Source of the DNA: an uncultured Prevotellaceae bacterium
GTDB lineage: Bacteria > Bacteroidota > Bacteroidia > Bacteroidales > Bacteroidaceae
Direction of reading: 5' to 3'
Assembly: GCA_902761905.1 (NCBI GenBank)
Contig: CACWMK010000057.1
Span: forward strand, 1-35,034
DNA length: 35,034 nucleotides
Below, piece by piece: positions 6,945-15,196 of the stretch. A model generated the notes under the pieces. It made no database searches, was not told the DNA's origin, and was given only the letters and a program-made list of their open reading frames with translations. Every line of letters begins with the position of its first letter. The stretch's first letter is position 1. The translations under genes were made by a program, and so were the position numbers.

Positions 6945-8524
6945 CATCATTGATTAGCAAGATAAAAAAGGTACTTAAGCGACCAATGCCGCTTATAGTG
7001 TTCTCGAGCATCATCAGTATCGGCACACTGGTGGCATACAACATACCATTCTTCCAGTACGTAATCGACAACAGCAACGAGAGTGCAATCGGCCTAGTAT
7101 GGCTGGTAGTATCGCTGGTGATCATCATGCTGGCGGCTAACTTCATGATGACTTATCTCACCATGTTCTGCCTGAGGATAGTGGGACGAATACTGCTGGC
7201 AATACTGTCGATAATAAATGCCCTGTCGCTATATTTCATTCTGACCTACAATATTATCATCGACGAAAACGTGATAAGAAACGTGTTCAACACCCGATAC
7301 TCGGAGGCTTCAGGTTTCTTCAGTTGGTCGCTATGGATATTCCTGTTTGCGTTTGGTGTGCTGCCCGCAATTTACTGCTTGATACAGCCGGTAAAAATGG
7401 GCAAGGCCAAGAAGATGGGCAAGCTATGTGGCAGTTCGCTGGGAGTGATTCTGGTATTCGCACTGATGAACTACAACCAGGTGCTGTTTGTGAGTCAGCA
7501 CGACACCGAGCTGGGAGCGCTGCTACAGCCATGGTCGTACATTGTGAACACTATCCGTGTGATCAGCATTAGTCAGGACAAGCAGGCCGAGGAGATAAAG
7601 CTGCCCGACGGCAAGATAACTGACGATGACAAGGCTGTGGTGGTGCTGGTAATCGGCGAGTCGGCCCGCAAGGCCAACTTCCAGCTATACGGCTACAAGC
7701 GCGACACCAATCCACTGCTGTCGAAGGTGAAGGATCTGAAGGTGTTCGAAACCCAGTCGTGTGCCACCTATACCACAGCTGGCACCAAGGCCATACTTGA
7801 ACCGAAAGAGAGCGGCGACCTATACGAGATACTGCCCAACTACGCATTCCGCACAGGTGCCGACGTGGCATGGCGCACATTCAACTGGGGCGAGCCACCA
7901 GTACACATCGATGAATACCTTACTCAGCCAGAACTGGCCAAGATATATCCGAATGTGGATGCCAGATACGACGAACTGCTGTTTACCGGGCTGCGTGAGC
8001 GCATAGAGAAGAGCCCGAAAAACAAGGTGCTGATAGTGCTGCACACCACCACTAGTCACGGTCCGCAGTATGCCAGCAAATATCCCAAGAAGTTTGAGGT
8101 GTATAAGCCTGTGGCCAAGAATGTGGAGGAGGGCGAGAAGAATGTGGGCATGCTGGTGAATGCCTACGACAACACCATACGCTATACCGACTATCTGCTG
8201 AACGGTCTGATTAGCACCCTGCGCAGCATGACTGACAGAAAGACTGCGATGATATTCATATCAGACCACGGCGAATCGCTGGGCGAGGGAAAGATGTTTA
8301 TGCACGGTCTGCCAAAGAAGTTGGCGCCAAAAGAGCAGTACGAGATACCGTTCCTTGTATGGACTTCGGAGGGCTACAGAGAGTACAGAACCGACCTGCC
8401 TGCAGTGCTGGAGCAGCACTACGTATTCCACTCAGTGCTGAACCTGCTGTCGATCCAGTCGCCTGCATACAATGAGAAATTTGATATCTTTAAGCCTGCG
8501 ACAATCAGCACGGAAACAAAATAA
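6941..8524 (+). CDS. Phosphoethanolamine transferase (EptA-like)
   Basis: A 527-residue enzyme expected to move phosphoethanolamine from phosphatidylethanolamine to lipid A at the periplasmic face. The N-terminal ~190 residues hold about five membrane helices; the rest is a sulfatase-fold domain. Motifs: VVVLVIGESARKANFQLYGY, the nucleophile-bearing SCATYTTAGT (a Thr near 276-279), LHTTTSHGPQYASKYP, and the metal-binding ISDHGESLGE. I chose ATG 6941, which overlaps the PAP2 stop as ATGA; an upstream in-frame ATG at 6869 lies inside the PAP2 gene and would add residues with no place in the family. The pair would dephosphorylate and then modify lipid A, a change known to lower cationic peptide binding. 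Confidence 0.88.
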   Translation: MTSLISKIKKVLKRPMPLIVFSSIISIGTLVAYNIPFFQYVIDNSNESAIGLVWLVVSLVIIMLAANFMMTYLTMFCLRIVGRILLAILSIINALSLYFILTYNIIIDENVIRNVFNTRYSEASGFFSWSLWIFLFAFGVLPAIYCLIQPVKMGKAKKMGKLCGSSLGVILVFALMNYNQVLFVSQHDTELGALLQPWSYIVNTIRVISISQDKQAEEIKLPDGKITDDDKAVVVLVIGESARKANFQLYGYKRDTNPLLSKVKDLKVFETQSCATYTTAGTKAILEPKESGDLYEILPNYAFRTGADVAWRTFNWGEPPVHIDEYLTQPELAKIYPNVDARYDELLFTGLRERIEKSPKNKVLIVLHTTTSHGPQYASKYPKKFEVYKPVAKNVEEGEKNVGMLVNAYDNTIRYTDYLLNGLISTLRSMTDRKTAMIFISDHGESLGEGKMFMHGLPKKLAPKEQYEIPFLVWTSEGYREYRTDLPAVLEQHYVFHSVLNLLSIQSPAYNEKFDIFKPATISTETK

Positions 8525-8540
8525 ATCACTAATTATTTTG

Positions 8541-8654
8541 TATTTCGCCCAATTTGAATTATCTTTGAACTATGTTCTAAGATAGGCTGCATTTCGGAAA
8601 TACAAAGAAAAACTCGTTTTTCTTTGGTATTTCGCTCAATTTGCACTATCTTTG
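8541..8654 (+). promoter_or_regulatory. Duplicated 27-base promoter segment with palindrome between
   Basis: TATTTCGCyCAATTTGmAyT followed by ATCTTTG occurs at 8541-8567 and again at 8628-8654, differing at only three or four positions. Each contains a -7 box TATCTTTG (8560-8567 and 8647-8654). Between them a long near-perfect palindrome (gaaatacaaagaaaaac / gtttttctttggtatttc, about 8596-8633) could end the upstream EptA-like transcript. The downstream copy is 22 bases from the glycosyltransferase ATG. Confidence 0.6.
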
Positions 8655-8676
8655 CACCGTTTTATAAATAGAAAGT

Positions 8677-9429
8677 ATGCATCAGAGTGATAGTATAGTA
8701 ATTATACCTACCTATAACGAGAAGGAGAATATCGAGAAGATTATACGTGCGATATTCGCCCTCGAGAAATGTTTCCACATACTGGTAATCGACGACGGAT
8801 CGCCCGACGGCACTGCCGCTATCGTGCGCGGACTGATATCTACCGAGTTCGGAAGCCGACTGCACATAGTAGAACGTAGCGGCAAACTGGGACTGGGCAC
8901 CGCATATATCACCGGATTTAAGTGGGCACTGGAGCGCGACTACGAGTATATATTCGAGATGGATGCCGACTTCAGTCACGACCCCAACGACCTGCCACGA
9001 CTGTACGCAGCCTGTCACGACGAGGGTTACGACGTGGCCATCGGTAGCCGTTACGTATCAGGAGTAAACGTGGTGAACTGGCCTATCGGACGCGTGCTGA
9101 TGAGCTACTTTGCATCGAAATACGTACGTATGGTAACGGGATTCAAGGTACACGACACCACTGCCGGATTTAAGTGCTACAAGCGCCGCGTGCTGAAGAC
9201 CATCGAACTGGACAAGATCCGTTTCAAGGGATACGCGTTCCAGATTGAGATGAAGTACACCGCATATAAGATAGGATTTAAGATTAAGGAGGTGAGCGTG
9301 ATATTCGTGAACCGTCGCGAAGGCGTAAGCAAGATGAGTGGCGGCATATTCGGCGAGGCTTTCTTCGGTGTGATGAAGCTGCGCTGGGACGGACTGACAC
9401 GCAAGTATCCGAAAATTATTAAAGATTAA
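8677..9429 (+). CDS. Polyprenol-phosphate mannose synthase-like GT2 glycosyltransferase
   Basis: A 250-residue soluble GT-A family 2 enzyme related to dolichol/polyprenol monophosphomannose synthases. It would transfer a sugar from a nucleotide donor to polyprenyl phosphate on the cytoplasmic face. Motifs: VIIPTYNEKENI (about 7-18), DDGSPDGTA (about 39-47), the metal-binding EMDADFSHDP (about 94-103), GSRYVSG, and the QIEMKYTAYKIG helix typical of the family. There is no C-terminal membrane domain, unlike GtrB or ArnC types. The final residues and stop codon come from an ATTAAAGATT-type repeat that continues to 9469. It heads a three-gene operon with plsC-like and phosphoesterase genes. Confidence 0.88.
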   Translation: MHQSDSIVIIPTYNEKENIEKIIRAIFALEKCFHILVIDDGSPDGTAAIVRGLISTEFGSRLHIVERSGKLGLGTAYITGFKWALERDYEYIFEMDADFSHDPNDLPRLYAACHDEGYDVAIGSRYVSGVNVVNWPIGRVLMSYFASKYVRMVTGFKVHDTTAGFKCYKRRVLKTIELDKIRFKGYAFQIEMKYTAYKIGFKIKEVSVIFVNRREGVSKMSGGIFGEAFFGVMKLRWDGLTRKYPKIIKD

Positions 9430-9469
9430 ACATTAAACATTAAAGATTAAACATTAAACATTAAAGATT
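9417..9469. repeat. ATTAAAGATT / ATTAAACATT tandem repeat
   Basis: Five or so 9-10-base units of attaaagatt and attaaacatt run from inside the last codons of the glycosyltransferase to 20 bases before the acyltransferase ATG. The repeat supplies the TAA stop (9427-9429). The same units appear at 27073-27089, 27140-27149 and 34897-34909. Confidence 0.75.
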
Positions 9470-9490
9470 GGACTTTGCCAATTAACCAAT

Positions 9491-10252
9491 ATGCTGAAAC
9501 TGTTATATAGAATCTACCAATTTATTATATGTCTGCCAGGAATAGTGCTGATGACCATCATCACTGCACTCGAGGTGGGCATTGGCACTACACTGGGTAA
9601 CGGGCACTTCTGGGGATACTGGCCCGGACACATGTGGGGCAAGATTATCCTGAAGATGTTTCTGATACCCGTAAAGGTTGAAGGACGCGAGAATCTGGAG
9701 AAAGACCAGAGCTACGTGTTTGTGGCCAACCATCAGGGATCGTTCGACATATTCCTTATCTACGGACACCTGGGCCGCAACTTCAAGTGGATGATGAAGC
9801 AGCAGCTCCGCAAGGTGCCATTCCTGGGATATGCCTGCGCAAAGAGTCACCAGATATTTGTAGACAAGCGCGGTCCCAGCAAGATACGTAAAACCTACGA
9901 GGATGCTCGCGAGATACTGAAGGAGGGATACAGCGTAACGGTATTCCCCGAGGGTGCACGTTCGTTTACAGGCCACATGGCACACTTCCGCAAGGGTGCG
10001 TTTGCACTGGCCGACGAGTTGCAGTTGCCTGTGGTACCGCTGACCATCAACGGTTCGTTCGACATTCTGCCACGCATGAAAGGATTCAACTTTGTGAACT
10101 GGCACCCGATGACACTCACCATCCATCAGCCCATCTACCCCGTAGGCCAGGGTCCTGAGAACGTAGACGCCACACTGCGCCAGGCTTACGACTCGGTGAT
10201 GTCGTCGCTCGCTCCCGAATATCAAGGAATGGTAGAAAACCCTGACCAATGA
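9491..10252 (+). CDS. plsC: Lysophospholipid acyltransferase (1-acylglycerol-3-phosphate type)
   Basis: A 253-residue membrane-associated acyltransferase of the PlsC/LPLAT family, adding the second acyl chain to lysophosphatidate or a related lipid. Features: a hydrophobic N-terminal helix (about 5-27), the catalytic NHQGSFD (about 79-85, HxxxxD), the substrate motif VFPEGARS (about 154-161) and the later segment PVVPLTI. It overlaps the next gene by ATGA and follows the repeat-filled 61-base gap after the glycosyltransferase. The exact acceptor is not visible in the sequence; other LPLAT specificities such as ornithine lipid O-acylation are possible. Confidence 0.85.
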   Translation: MLKLLYRIYQFIICLPGIVLMTIITALEVGIGTTLGNGHFWGYWPGHMWGKIILKMFLIPVKVEGRENLEKDQSYVFVANHQGSFDIFLIYGHLGRNFKWMMKQQLRKVPFLGYACAKSHQIFVDKRGPSKIRKTYEDAREILKEGYSVTVFPEGARSFTGHMAHFRKGAFALADELQLPVVPLTINGSFDILPRMKGFNFVNWHPMTLTIHQPIYPVGQGPENVDATLRQAYDSVMSSLAPEYQGMVENPDQ

Positions 10253-11430
10253 TAGCACGCGCACCATACCTGTTTCTGCTACTGGTCATTCTGCCCGATG
10301 TGTACTTTGACCTGCACTACTGGCGTCATCGCTTTTCGATGACACGTCGCATAGTGTACTGGATTCCCACAGCGATACTCGTCGGACTGACGCTGAAACT
10401 TACCTACGAGCCGGAGTTTATCCCCGACAACACCACCCTACTCTACACCTACCTGCTGATGATAGGCCTGATAGCTGTGCCTAAGTGGGCTTACATGCTG
10501 TGCTCTATCATCGGACTAGCGACAAGCAAACTGGTGCGACAGATTCGCGGTAAGCACCGCAGAAAGAAAGCCAAGAACTACGGCAATCTGGTGGGCGCAG
10601 TAGCTACGGTGCTGATATGGTATGTGGTGCTGTATGGTGCGTTTATCGGTTTCCAGAAACTGGAGATAAACCACCAGACCTACTCATCGCCCGAACTGCC
10701 CAAGGAGTTCGACGGATATAAGATAGTATTGTTTTCCGACGCCCACGTGGGCACGATGAAAGGCGACAGACAATGGATGCTAAAACGCGCCGTTGACGCA
10801 ATGAACCAAGAGGATGCCGACCTGATAGTGTTTGCCGGCGACCTGCAGAACGTTAAGCCAAAGGACATATACGAGCACACAGAACTACTGAGCTCGCTCC
10901 GCGCCAAGGATGGTGTGTACAGCATACTGGGCAATCACGACTACGACAAGTATATGTACCCGATAGCCGAGCGCAGAGTGCAGTATAGCAAGGAGACCAT
11001 TGCTCTGGAGAAGCGTATGGGTTGGAATCTGCTACTGAATGAGCATCGCACAATACGCAGAGGTAACAGCGAGATTGTGATTGCCGGAGTAGAAGACAAC
11101 TGTAGCAACAAGGGCTATCCAGAACGCATCGACATAAAGAAGGCACTGAAGGACACAAAGGGGTTTGTGCTGATGCTGGCACACGACCCAGGTGTGTGGC
11201 GCGGAACAATCATCCCCGACGGACGTTCGCAACTGACACTGAGCGGACACACGCACAACATGCAGTTTTCGCTGTTCGGATGGAGCCCCATGTCGGTACT
11301 TGGCCAAGAGATTAACGGATGGTACAAAGAGGGCAACCAGTCGCTCTTTGTAACAGCAGGCTTAGGTGGTCTCATCCCCTGGCGCTTTGGCGCCACAGGC
11401 GAGATCGTAGTTCTGACACTAAAGAATTAG
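10249..11430 (+). CDS. Membrane-anchored calcineurin-like metallophosphoesterase
   Basis: A 393-residue protein: a membrane region with about four helices in the first ~140 residues, then a metallophosphoesterase domain. Metal-ligand blocks are all present: FSDAHVG (about 162-168), FAGDLQN (about 195-201), LGNHDYDKY (about 227-235), a LAHDPGVW block and SGHTHNMQFSLFG (about 329-341). It resembles the YkuE/YaeI class, some of which act on UDP-diacylglucosamine or phospholipid head groups. Coupling to an acyltransferase suggests a lipid substrate, but this is inference. Translation is coupled to the preceding gene by the ATGA overlap. Confidence 0.85.
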   Translation: MIARAPYLFLLLVILPDVYFDLHYWRHRFSMTRRIVYWIPTAILVGLTLKLTYEPEFIPDNTTLLYTYLLMIGLIAVPKWAYMLCSIIGLATSKLVRQIRGKHRRKKAKNYGNLVGAVATVLIWYVVLYGAFIGFQKLEINHQTYSSPELPKEFDGYKIVLFSDAHVGTMKGDRQWMLKRAVDAMNQEDADLIVFAGDLQNVKPKDIYEHTELLSSLRAKDGVYSILGNHDYDKYMYPIAERRVQYSKETIALEKRMGWNLLLNEHRTIRRGNSEIVIAGVEDNCSNKGYPERIDIKKALKDTKGFVLMLAHDPGVWRGTIIPDGRSQLTLSGHTHNMQFSLFGWSPMSVLGQEINGWYKEGNQSLFVTAGLGGLIPWRFGATGEIVVLTLKN

Positions 11431-11501
11431 GCCTACGGATTATACGGATTATACGAATTAAACACCCACAAAAATCTGTATAATCCGTAAAATCCGTAGG
11501 C
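11431..11501. repeat. Paired ATCCGTATAATCCGTAGG arms forming a long hairpin
   Basis: Left arm 11431-11453 (starts gcctacggattatacggat) and right arm 11479-11501 (ends aaaatccgtaggc) are complementary at 22 of 23 positions. It fills the gap between two converging genes and is followed by caaaaaag, so it probably acts as a two-way terminator. The same family lies between groES and groEL. Confidence 0.75.
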
Positions 11502-11510
11502 AAAAAAGTT

Positions 11511-12326
11511 TTATAAACTAAGCCATTTGCGTAAAACTTCGGCAGGCACACCACGTCGGCGAGCATAGTCTTGTAGCTGGTCCTCGCCTATCTTACCAAT
11601 CGAGAAATAACGGGCTTTAGGATTTGATATCATCATGCCAGAAATGCTGGCGTGTGGCTTCATCGCACCACTCTCGGTGAGTCGGATGCCAATCTGCTTC
11701 ATATCCAGAATATCATCAAGCAGGAAATTCAGACTGGTATCAGGCAGCGAGGGATAGCCCACTGCCGGACGTATGCCCTGAAAGCGCTCTATCAGCATAT
11801 CGGGGATAGACAAGTCCTCATCTTTGGCATATCCCCATATCTCCTTGCGCACCTGTTCGTGCAGTCGCTCAGCCGCAGCCTCAGCCAGTCGGTCGGCAAG
11901 CAGTTGGGTTAGCATCTTCTGATACACATCATCGTCGAAATCGGTCTCAAGTCCGATATCGACTGTTGTGGCAAAAATACCTATCTTTGATGCTTTCGGA
12001 GAAATAAAATCGGCCAAACAGAGATAAGGCGGATTGCCCTGTTGCTGGCGCAGACATGGTATGCTGGCCACACGCACAGGATGCTTAACGCCACAATCCG
12101 GACACATCTGAGAGCGGAATATCACAATATCGTCGTCCTCGCTACGTGCATCGAAGAGTTCGAACACCGCATGAACCTGGTACTTATCCTCAAGCTCTTC
12201 TAACTTGGCAAGAGCCTCACGCTGCATGCGCAGCTTCTCTGCCTCATCCTTTACCTGCCAGGCATAGAAGTAGTAAACCCAGTTGATATAGGGCACAAGT
12301 TGGGATATGCGGTAAGTGAATTTCAT
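11511..12326 (-). CDS. Stand-alone MetH reactivation (AdoMet-binding) domain protein
   Basis: A 271-residue protein corresponding only to the C-terminal activation domain of cobalamin-dependent methionine synthase, which binds S-adenosylmethionine to re-methylate oxidised cob(II)alamin. Diagnostic blocks: YLCLADFISPK, ADRLAEAAAERLHEQVR, WGYAKDEDLS, the AdoMet motif GIRPAVGYPSLPD (about 186-198), RLTESGAMKPHASISG and DYARRRGVPAEVLRKWL. No homocysteine, folate or cobalamin-binding module is present, and the upstream gene is dihydroorotase. The insert CPDCGVKHPVRVASIPC replaces a cysteine-free segment in the E. coli domain. It overlaps the pyrC-like stop by ATGA. A MetH lacking this domain should be encoded elsewhere. 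Confidence 0.85.
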   Translation of the reverse strand: MKFTYRISQLVPYINWVYYFYAWQVKDEAEKLRMQREALAKLEELEDKYQVHAVFELFDARSEDDDIVIFRSQMCPDCGVKHPVRVASIPCLRQQQGNPPYLCLADFISPKASKIGIFATTVDIGLETDFDDDVYQKMLTQLLADRLAEAAAERLHEQVRKEIWGYAKDEDLSIPDMLIERFQGIRPAVGYPSLPDTSLNFLLDDILDMKQIGIRLTESGAMKPHASISGMMISNPKARYFSIGKIGEDQLQDYARRRGVPAEVLRKWLSL

Positions 12327-13639
12327 CTAAAGGCTACGGGTTGACCAATATAGCTGGTATCTACGGTGCCGTTCTGATACACGGTATGACCATTGCAGAT
12401 GGTGCGCTCAACACGCCACAGATACATATGATTCTCCATAGGGCTCCATCCGCATTTGCTCTGAATGACATCCTTGGTAACAGTCCAACCTGTGTTGGGA
12501 CGAACCAAAACAATATCAGCCTGATAACCCTCACGCAGATAGCCGCGATTGCGCACGCCAAACAAATCGGCAGGATTGTGGCACATCAGTTCAACCAGTC
12601 GTTCGAGCGTGAGCACACCCTGATCTACCAGCTCTAACATAGTTACCAGCGAGAACTGTATCATCGGCATACCGCTGGCAGCCTTAGCGCATCCTCCCTC
12701 CTTCTGCGCCAACAGATGCGGTGCATGGTCGGTACCTATCACAGCTATACGTCCATCGGCCACAGCCTGGCGCAGTGCATCGCGATCAGTCTGCGACTTG
12801 ATGGCAGGATTGCATTTTATGCGAGTGCCCAGCGATGTGTAATCGCGATCGCAGAAGTAGAGATGCGAGGGCGTAACCTCGGCAGTAATGCCATCAGCAA
12901 GCAGTTCTAACTCTTTAGCGGTAGTAAGGTGAGCAATATGCAAGCGGGCATGATGCTTAGTGGCTAGTTCTACAGCCAGCTTAGTGCTCTGGTAGCAAGC
13001 CTCTGTGCTGCGTATCTCGGGGTGATGACTCACCTTTGGGTCGTCGCCATACTTCAGCTTAGCCTCAGCCATATTGCGATTGATGATATCGGTATCCTCG
13101 CAATGAACCATAATAGGCATCTGTGCTGTAGAGAAAATCTTCTCGAGCGCCTCGCGACGATCAACCAGCATATTGCCGGTAGAACTGCCCATAAAGAGCT
13201 TGATGCCAGGTATGCGGTGAGGATCGAGCTTAGAGAAAAGCTCTACATTATCATTAGTTGCTCCAAAGAAGAAGCTGTAGTTTACGTGACTCTTCTGTGC
13301 AGCAATCTTAAACTTATCTTCGAGTGCCTCGAGTGTGGTAGTCTGCGGCACAGTGTTAGGCATATCAAAATAGGTAGTGATGCCACCAGCTGCGGCAGCA
13401 CTGCTCTCGCTGTCGATATCAGCCTTCTCAGTGAGTCCAGGCTCACGGAAGTGCACATGATCATCTATCAGACCAGGTAAAACAAAACATCCCGAAGCAT
13501 CGATGACGTCGTCAAAAGATGCGTTCGGGATGGTGTCTCCATCTACAATCTTAGTTATCTTAGAATCTTCGACGATGACAGTACCGTCGAATATGTTGTT
13601 CTCATTAACGATCGTTCCGTGTTGAATCAGGAGTTTCAT
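12323..13639 (-). CDS. pyrC: Dihydroorotase (class I type)
   Basis: A 438-residue amidohydrolase converting carbamoyl-aspartate to dihydroorotate in pyrimidine synthesis. Metal and catalytic residues are visible: DHVHFREPG near the N terminus, the GIKLFMGSST segment, MVHCED, HIAHLTT and the late GTDHAPH with catalytic Asp. I placed the start at 13639 (MKLLIQHGTIV) because the amino acids beyond it (YHKHQPQQ...) lie within the upstream gene and do not fit the family. Even so it overlaps that gene by 35 bases. The related hydantoinase/allantoinase families are the main alternative, but the HFREPG motif favours dihydroorotase. Confidence 0.9.
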   Translation of the reverse strand: MKLLIQHGTIVNENNIFDGTVIVEDSKITKIVDGDTIPNASFDDVIDASGCFVLPGLIDDHVHFREPGLTEKADIDSESSAAAAGGITTYFDMPNTVPQTTTLEALEDKFKIAAQKSHVNYSFFFGATNDNVELFSKLDPHRIPGIKLFMGSSTGNMLVDRREALEKIFSTAQMPIMVHCEDTDIINRNMAEAKLKYGDDPKVSHHPEIRSTEACYQSTKLAVELATKHHARLHIAHLTTAKELELLADGITAEVTPSHLYFCDRDYTSLGTRIKCNPAIKSQTDRDALRQAVADGRIAVIGTDHAPHLLAQKEGGCAKAASGMPMIQFSLVTMLELVDQGVLTLERLVELMCHNPADLFGVRNRGYLREGYQADIVLVRPNTGWTVTKDVIQSKCGWSPMENHMYLWRVERTICNGHTVYQNGTVDTSYIGQPVAFR

Positions 13640-14378
13640 TGGCTGGAGCTGTTGTGGCTGGTGTTTGTGGTACATCTTCTACAAGTCCGTTCTGACGGGC
13701 CTGAATCTCGTTGGCAATCTGATAGTACTGCTTAACGTAAGGATCGGCCTTGAACTTCTTGGTTGCCTTGCTCATGATATCCTCAATCTGAGGTGTAAGG
13801 ATAGGATACTGATAACCACTGGTAACCATCATAAACACACCAGGACCAAGCACATTGTCGCAGTTCTCCACGATAAAGTTGGTTACCAGCGAGTCTTCCT
13901 GCATAGCTATGCGCTGTGCCTCGATAGAAAGCTTGCGGTTGATAACATCCTCTTCGATACCCTCGAGCAGCATCTGGCTCTGCTTGTGCGACAGCTCGTT
14001 GAGCTCGTTGCCCAGCTGGTCGTGACGCTTCATAAACTCATAGAGTTTCTCGTTAAGAGGCGAACCTTTAACAGTTCGGCTAGAGTTATCAATATGTATC
14101 TCGATATCGCCTGCTTCGATTACTACGGGCGTCATCAATGGTTCATCATCCATATACAGACTTGCCATCTTGACAGTATCAAGCAGACCTGCAAATTTGA
14201 ATTTTCCATGTACAACATCGCACGAGTCTAGATTCTTTAGCTCATCGTTTACCATGGTTTTAAGGTACAGTTTGCTACCATCGAGGGCCGACACCGAAGT
14301 GGTACCCTGGATGCTATATGACTCAGCGCACGATACAAATGTTACTGCTGTTAGTAATGCGTAGAATATCTTGTTCAT
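13605..14378 (-). CDS. DUF4369-type lipoprotein
   Basis: A 257-residue secreted protein with a lipobox signal peptide (ALLTAVTFVSC, Cys17). An N-terminal beta domain of about 90 residues with YSIQGTTSVSALDGSKLYL and VVIEAGDIEIHID matches the DUF4369 domain that precedes thioredoxin-like domains in Bacteroidetes. Here no thioredoxin domain or CxxC follows; instead there is a helical region and a Pro/Thr/Ala-rich tail. It is expected to be anchored to a membrane facing the periplasm; function unknown. The 3' end overlaps the dihydroorotase start by 35 bases. Only an imperfect -7 box (TAATTTCG, 14399-14406) is seen upstream. Confidence 0.75.
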   Translation of the reverse strand: MNKIFYALLTAVTFVSCAESYSIQGTTSVSALDGSKLYLKTMVNDELKNLDSCDVVHGKFKFAGLLDTVKMASLYMDDEPLMTPVVIEAGDIEIHIDNSSRTVKGSPLNEKLYEFMKRHDQLGNELNELSHKQSQMLLEGIEEDVINRKLSIEAQRIAMQEDSLVTNFIVENCDNVLGPGVFMMVTSGYQYPILTPQIEDIMSKATKKFKADPYVKQYYQIANEIQARQNGLVEDVPQTPATTAPANETPDSTRNDR

Positions 14379-14434
14379 AATCTATTGTTTTCGGCCGCGA
14401 AATTACAACTATATATTGAGGTATGAAAATAATT

Positions 14435-14460
14435 TTGCGCATTTTAAAACAAATGCGCAA
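14435..14460 (-). terminator. Stem-loop after the four-helix membrane protein gene
   Basis: Perfect 10-bp arms ttgcgcattt / aaatgcgcaa with a 6-base loop, followed on the minus strand by the T-rich aattatttt. It lies 9 bases past the stop at 14469. Confidence 0.7.
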
Positions 14461-14468
14461 TCTTTTAA

Positions 14469-14834
14469 TTATTTTTTTGCCGAATACAATTGGAGAAGGG
14501 CTGCAATGAGCAGCACTACTACCCACTTGTTGTACACATATTCTATATAAGTAATGTAGCTCAAACCCAAGATATTGCTCTTGTTGGCAAACATCAGCAC
14601 TGCTGCTACCAGAAACAGCACATCGCTGATAAGCATCATGCGGCGCAGACGACGGATTGTGAAGTTACTACCCTCATAGCGCTGCAGCATCTGCATAGAG
14701 GCAAAACCCAGGGCTCCCAAGGCATAAACATATGGGGCACTGGCCCAACCCAGCAGTGTGGTACCTGCACCAACTGCCATCAGTATGCCGCCAAACAGGA
14801 ATATGGCGGTCTGTATCTTATTCAACTCTCTCAT
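14469..14834 (-). CDS. Conserved four-helix membrane protein of unknown function
   Basis: A 121-residue protein beginning MRELNKIQTAIF, with four predicted membrane helices: about 6-26, 30-46, 64-83 and 96-116. A basic cytoplasmic stretch RRLRRMM follows the second helix. I chose the start at 14834 because it overlaps the FtsB-like gene's end by only 17 bases; the longer alternative (14891) would lie largely inside that gene. I do not recognise a named family. Pairing with ftsB hints at an envelope or division-related role, which is weak inference. A terminator follows at 14435-14460. Confidence 0.65.
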   Translation of the reverse strand: MRELNKIQTAIFLFGGILMAVGAGTTLLGWASAPYVYALGALGFASMQMLQRYEGSNFTIRRLRRMMLISDVLFLVAAVLMFANKSNILGLSYITYIEYVYNKWVVVLLIAALLQLYSAKK

Positions 14835-15177
14835 TTGTCTCAAGTGGTTTTGCTTCGCGCTCATCATCGCTAAGCACGAATATATCTTCATCGTCGGCTT
14901 TCATGTAATAGCGCTCGCGGGCAATCTTCTCCATTGCCTTGGGATTCTTGTTCAGCTCCCTTATCTGGGCCTGATCGCGCTCAAAGATCTCGTTGTACTT
15001 ATCCTTTTCGCGACTAAGCTCCTCGATATGCTTGGTGTTCATGAAATGGCTCCATATACTATTTTCATCGAGGAAGCCAACAAGCAGTACACCGACAACG
15101 CAAACGACAGCATATTTGAAATATACCGAACGCAACACGCGAAGAACGCAAGCCTTTATACTAATTAAAACCTTCAT
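14818..15177 (-). CDS. ftsB: Septum formation initiator (FtsB/DivIC family)
   Basis: A 119-residue bitopic protein with a short basic cytoplasmic N terminus, one membrane helix (about 22-37), a periplasmic coiled coil (HIEELSREKDKYNEI... to about 85) and the family hallmark MEKIARERYYMKADDEDIFVL. It is expected to join FtsL and FtsQ in the divisome that activates septal peptidoglycan synthesis. The C-terminal extension DDEREAKPLETNERVE is acidic and variable. It is transcribed divergently from dnaX, from the minus-strand side of the module at 15197-15297 (-7 box TAACTTTG, 15197-15204). Confidence 0.88.
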   Translation of the reverse strand: MKVLISIKACVLRVLRSVYFKYAVVCVVGVLLVGFLDENSIWSHFMNTKHIEELSREKDKYNEIFERDQAQIRELNKNPKAMEKIARERYYMKADDEDIFVLSDDEREAKPLETNERVE

Positions 15178-15196
15178 TAGCTCATCAATTTGGCTG

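Noticed and set aside
9417-9469. Possible phase-variation tract in the ATTAAAGATT repeat
   Set aside because: It lies at the gene's end, after the functional domain, so copy changes would not switch expression; no sign of alternative frames.
9503-10267. Long minus-strand open frame (254 codons) opposite the acyltransferase
   Set aside because: It is fully antisense to a well-supported PlsC gene, has no recognisable domain, and its composition follows the codon pattern of the other strand.
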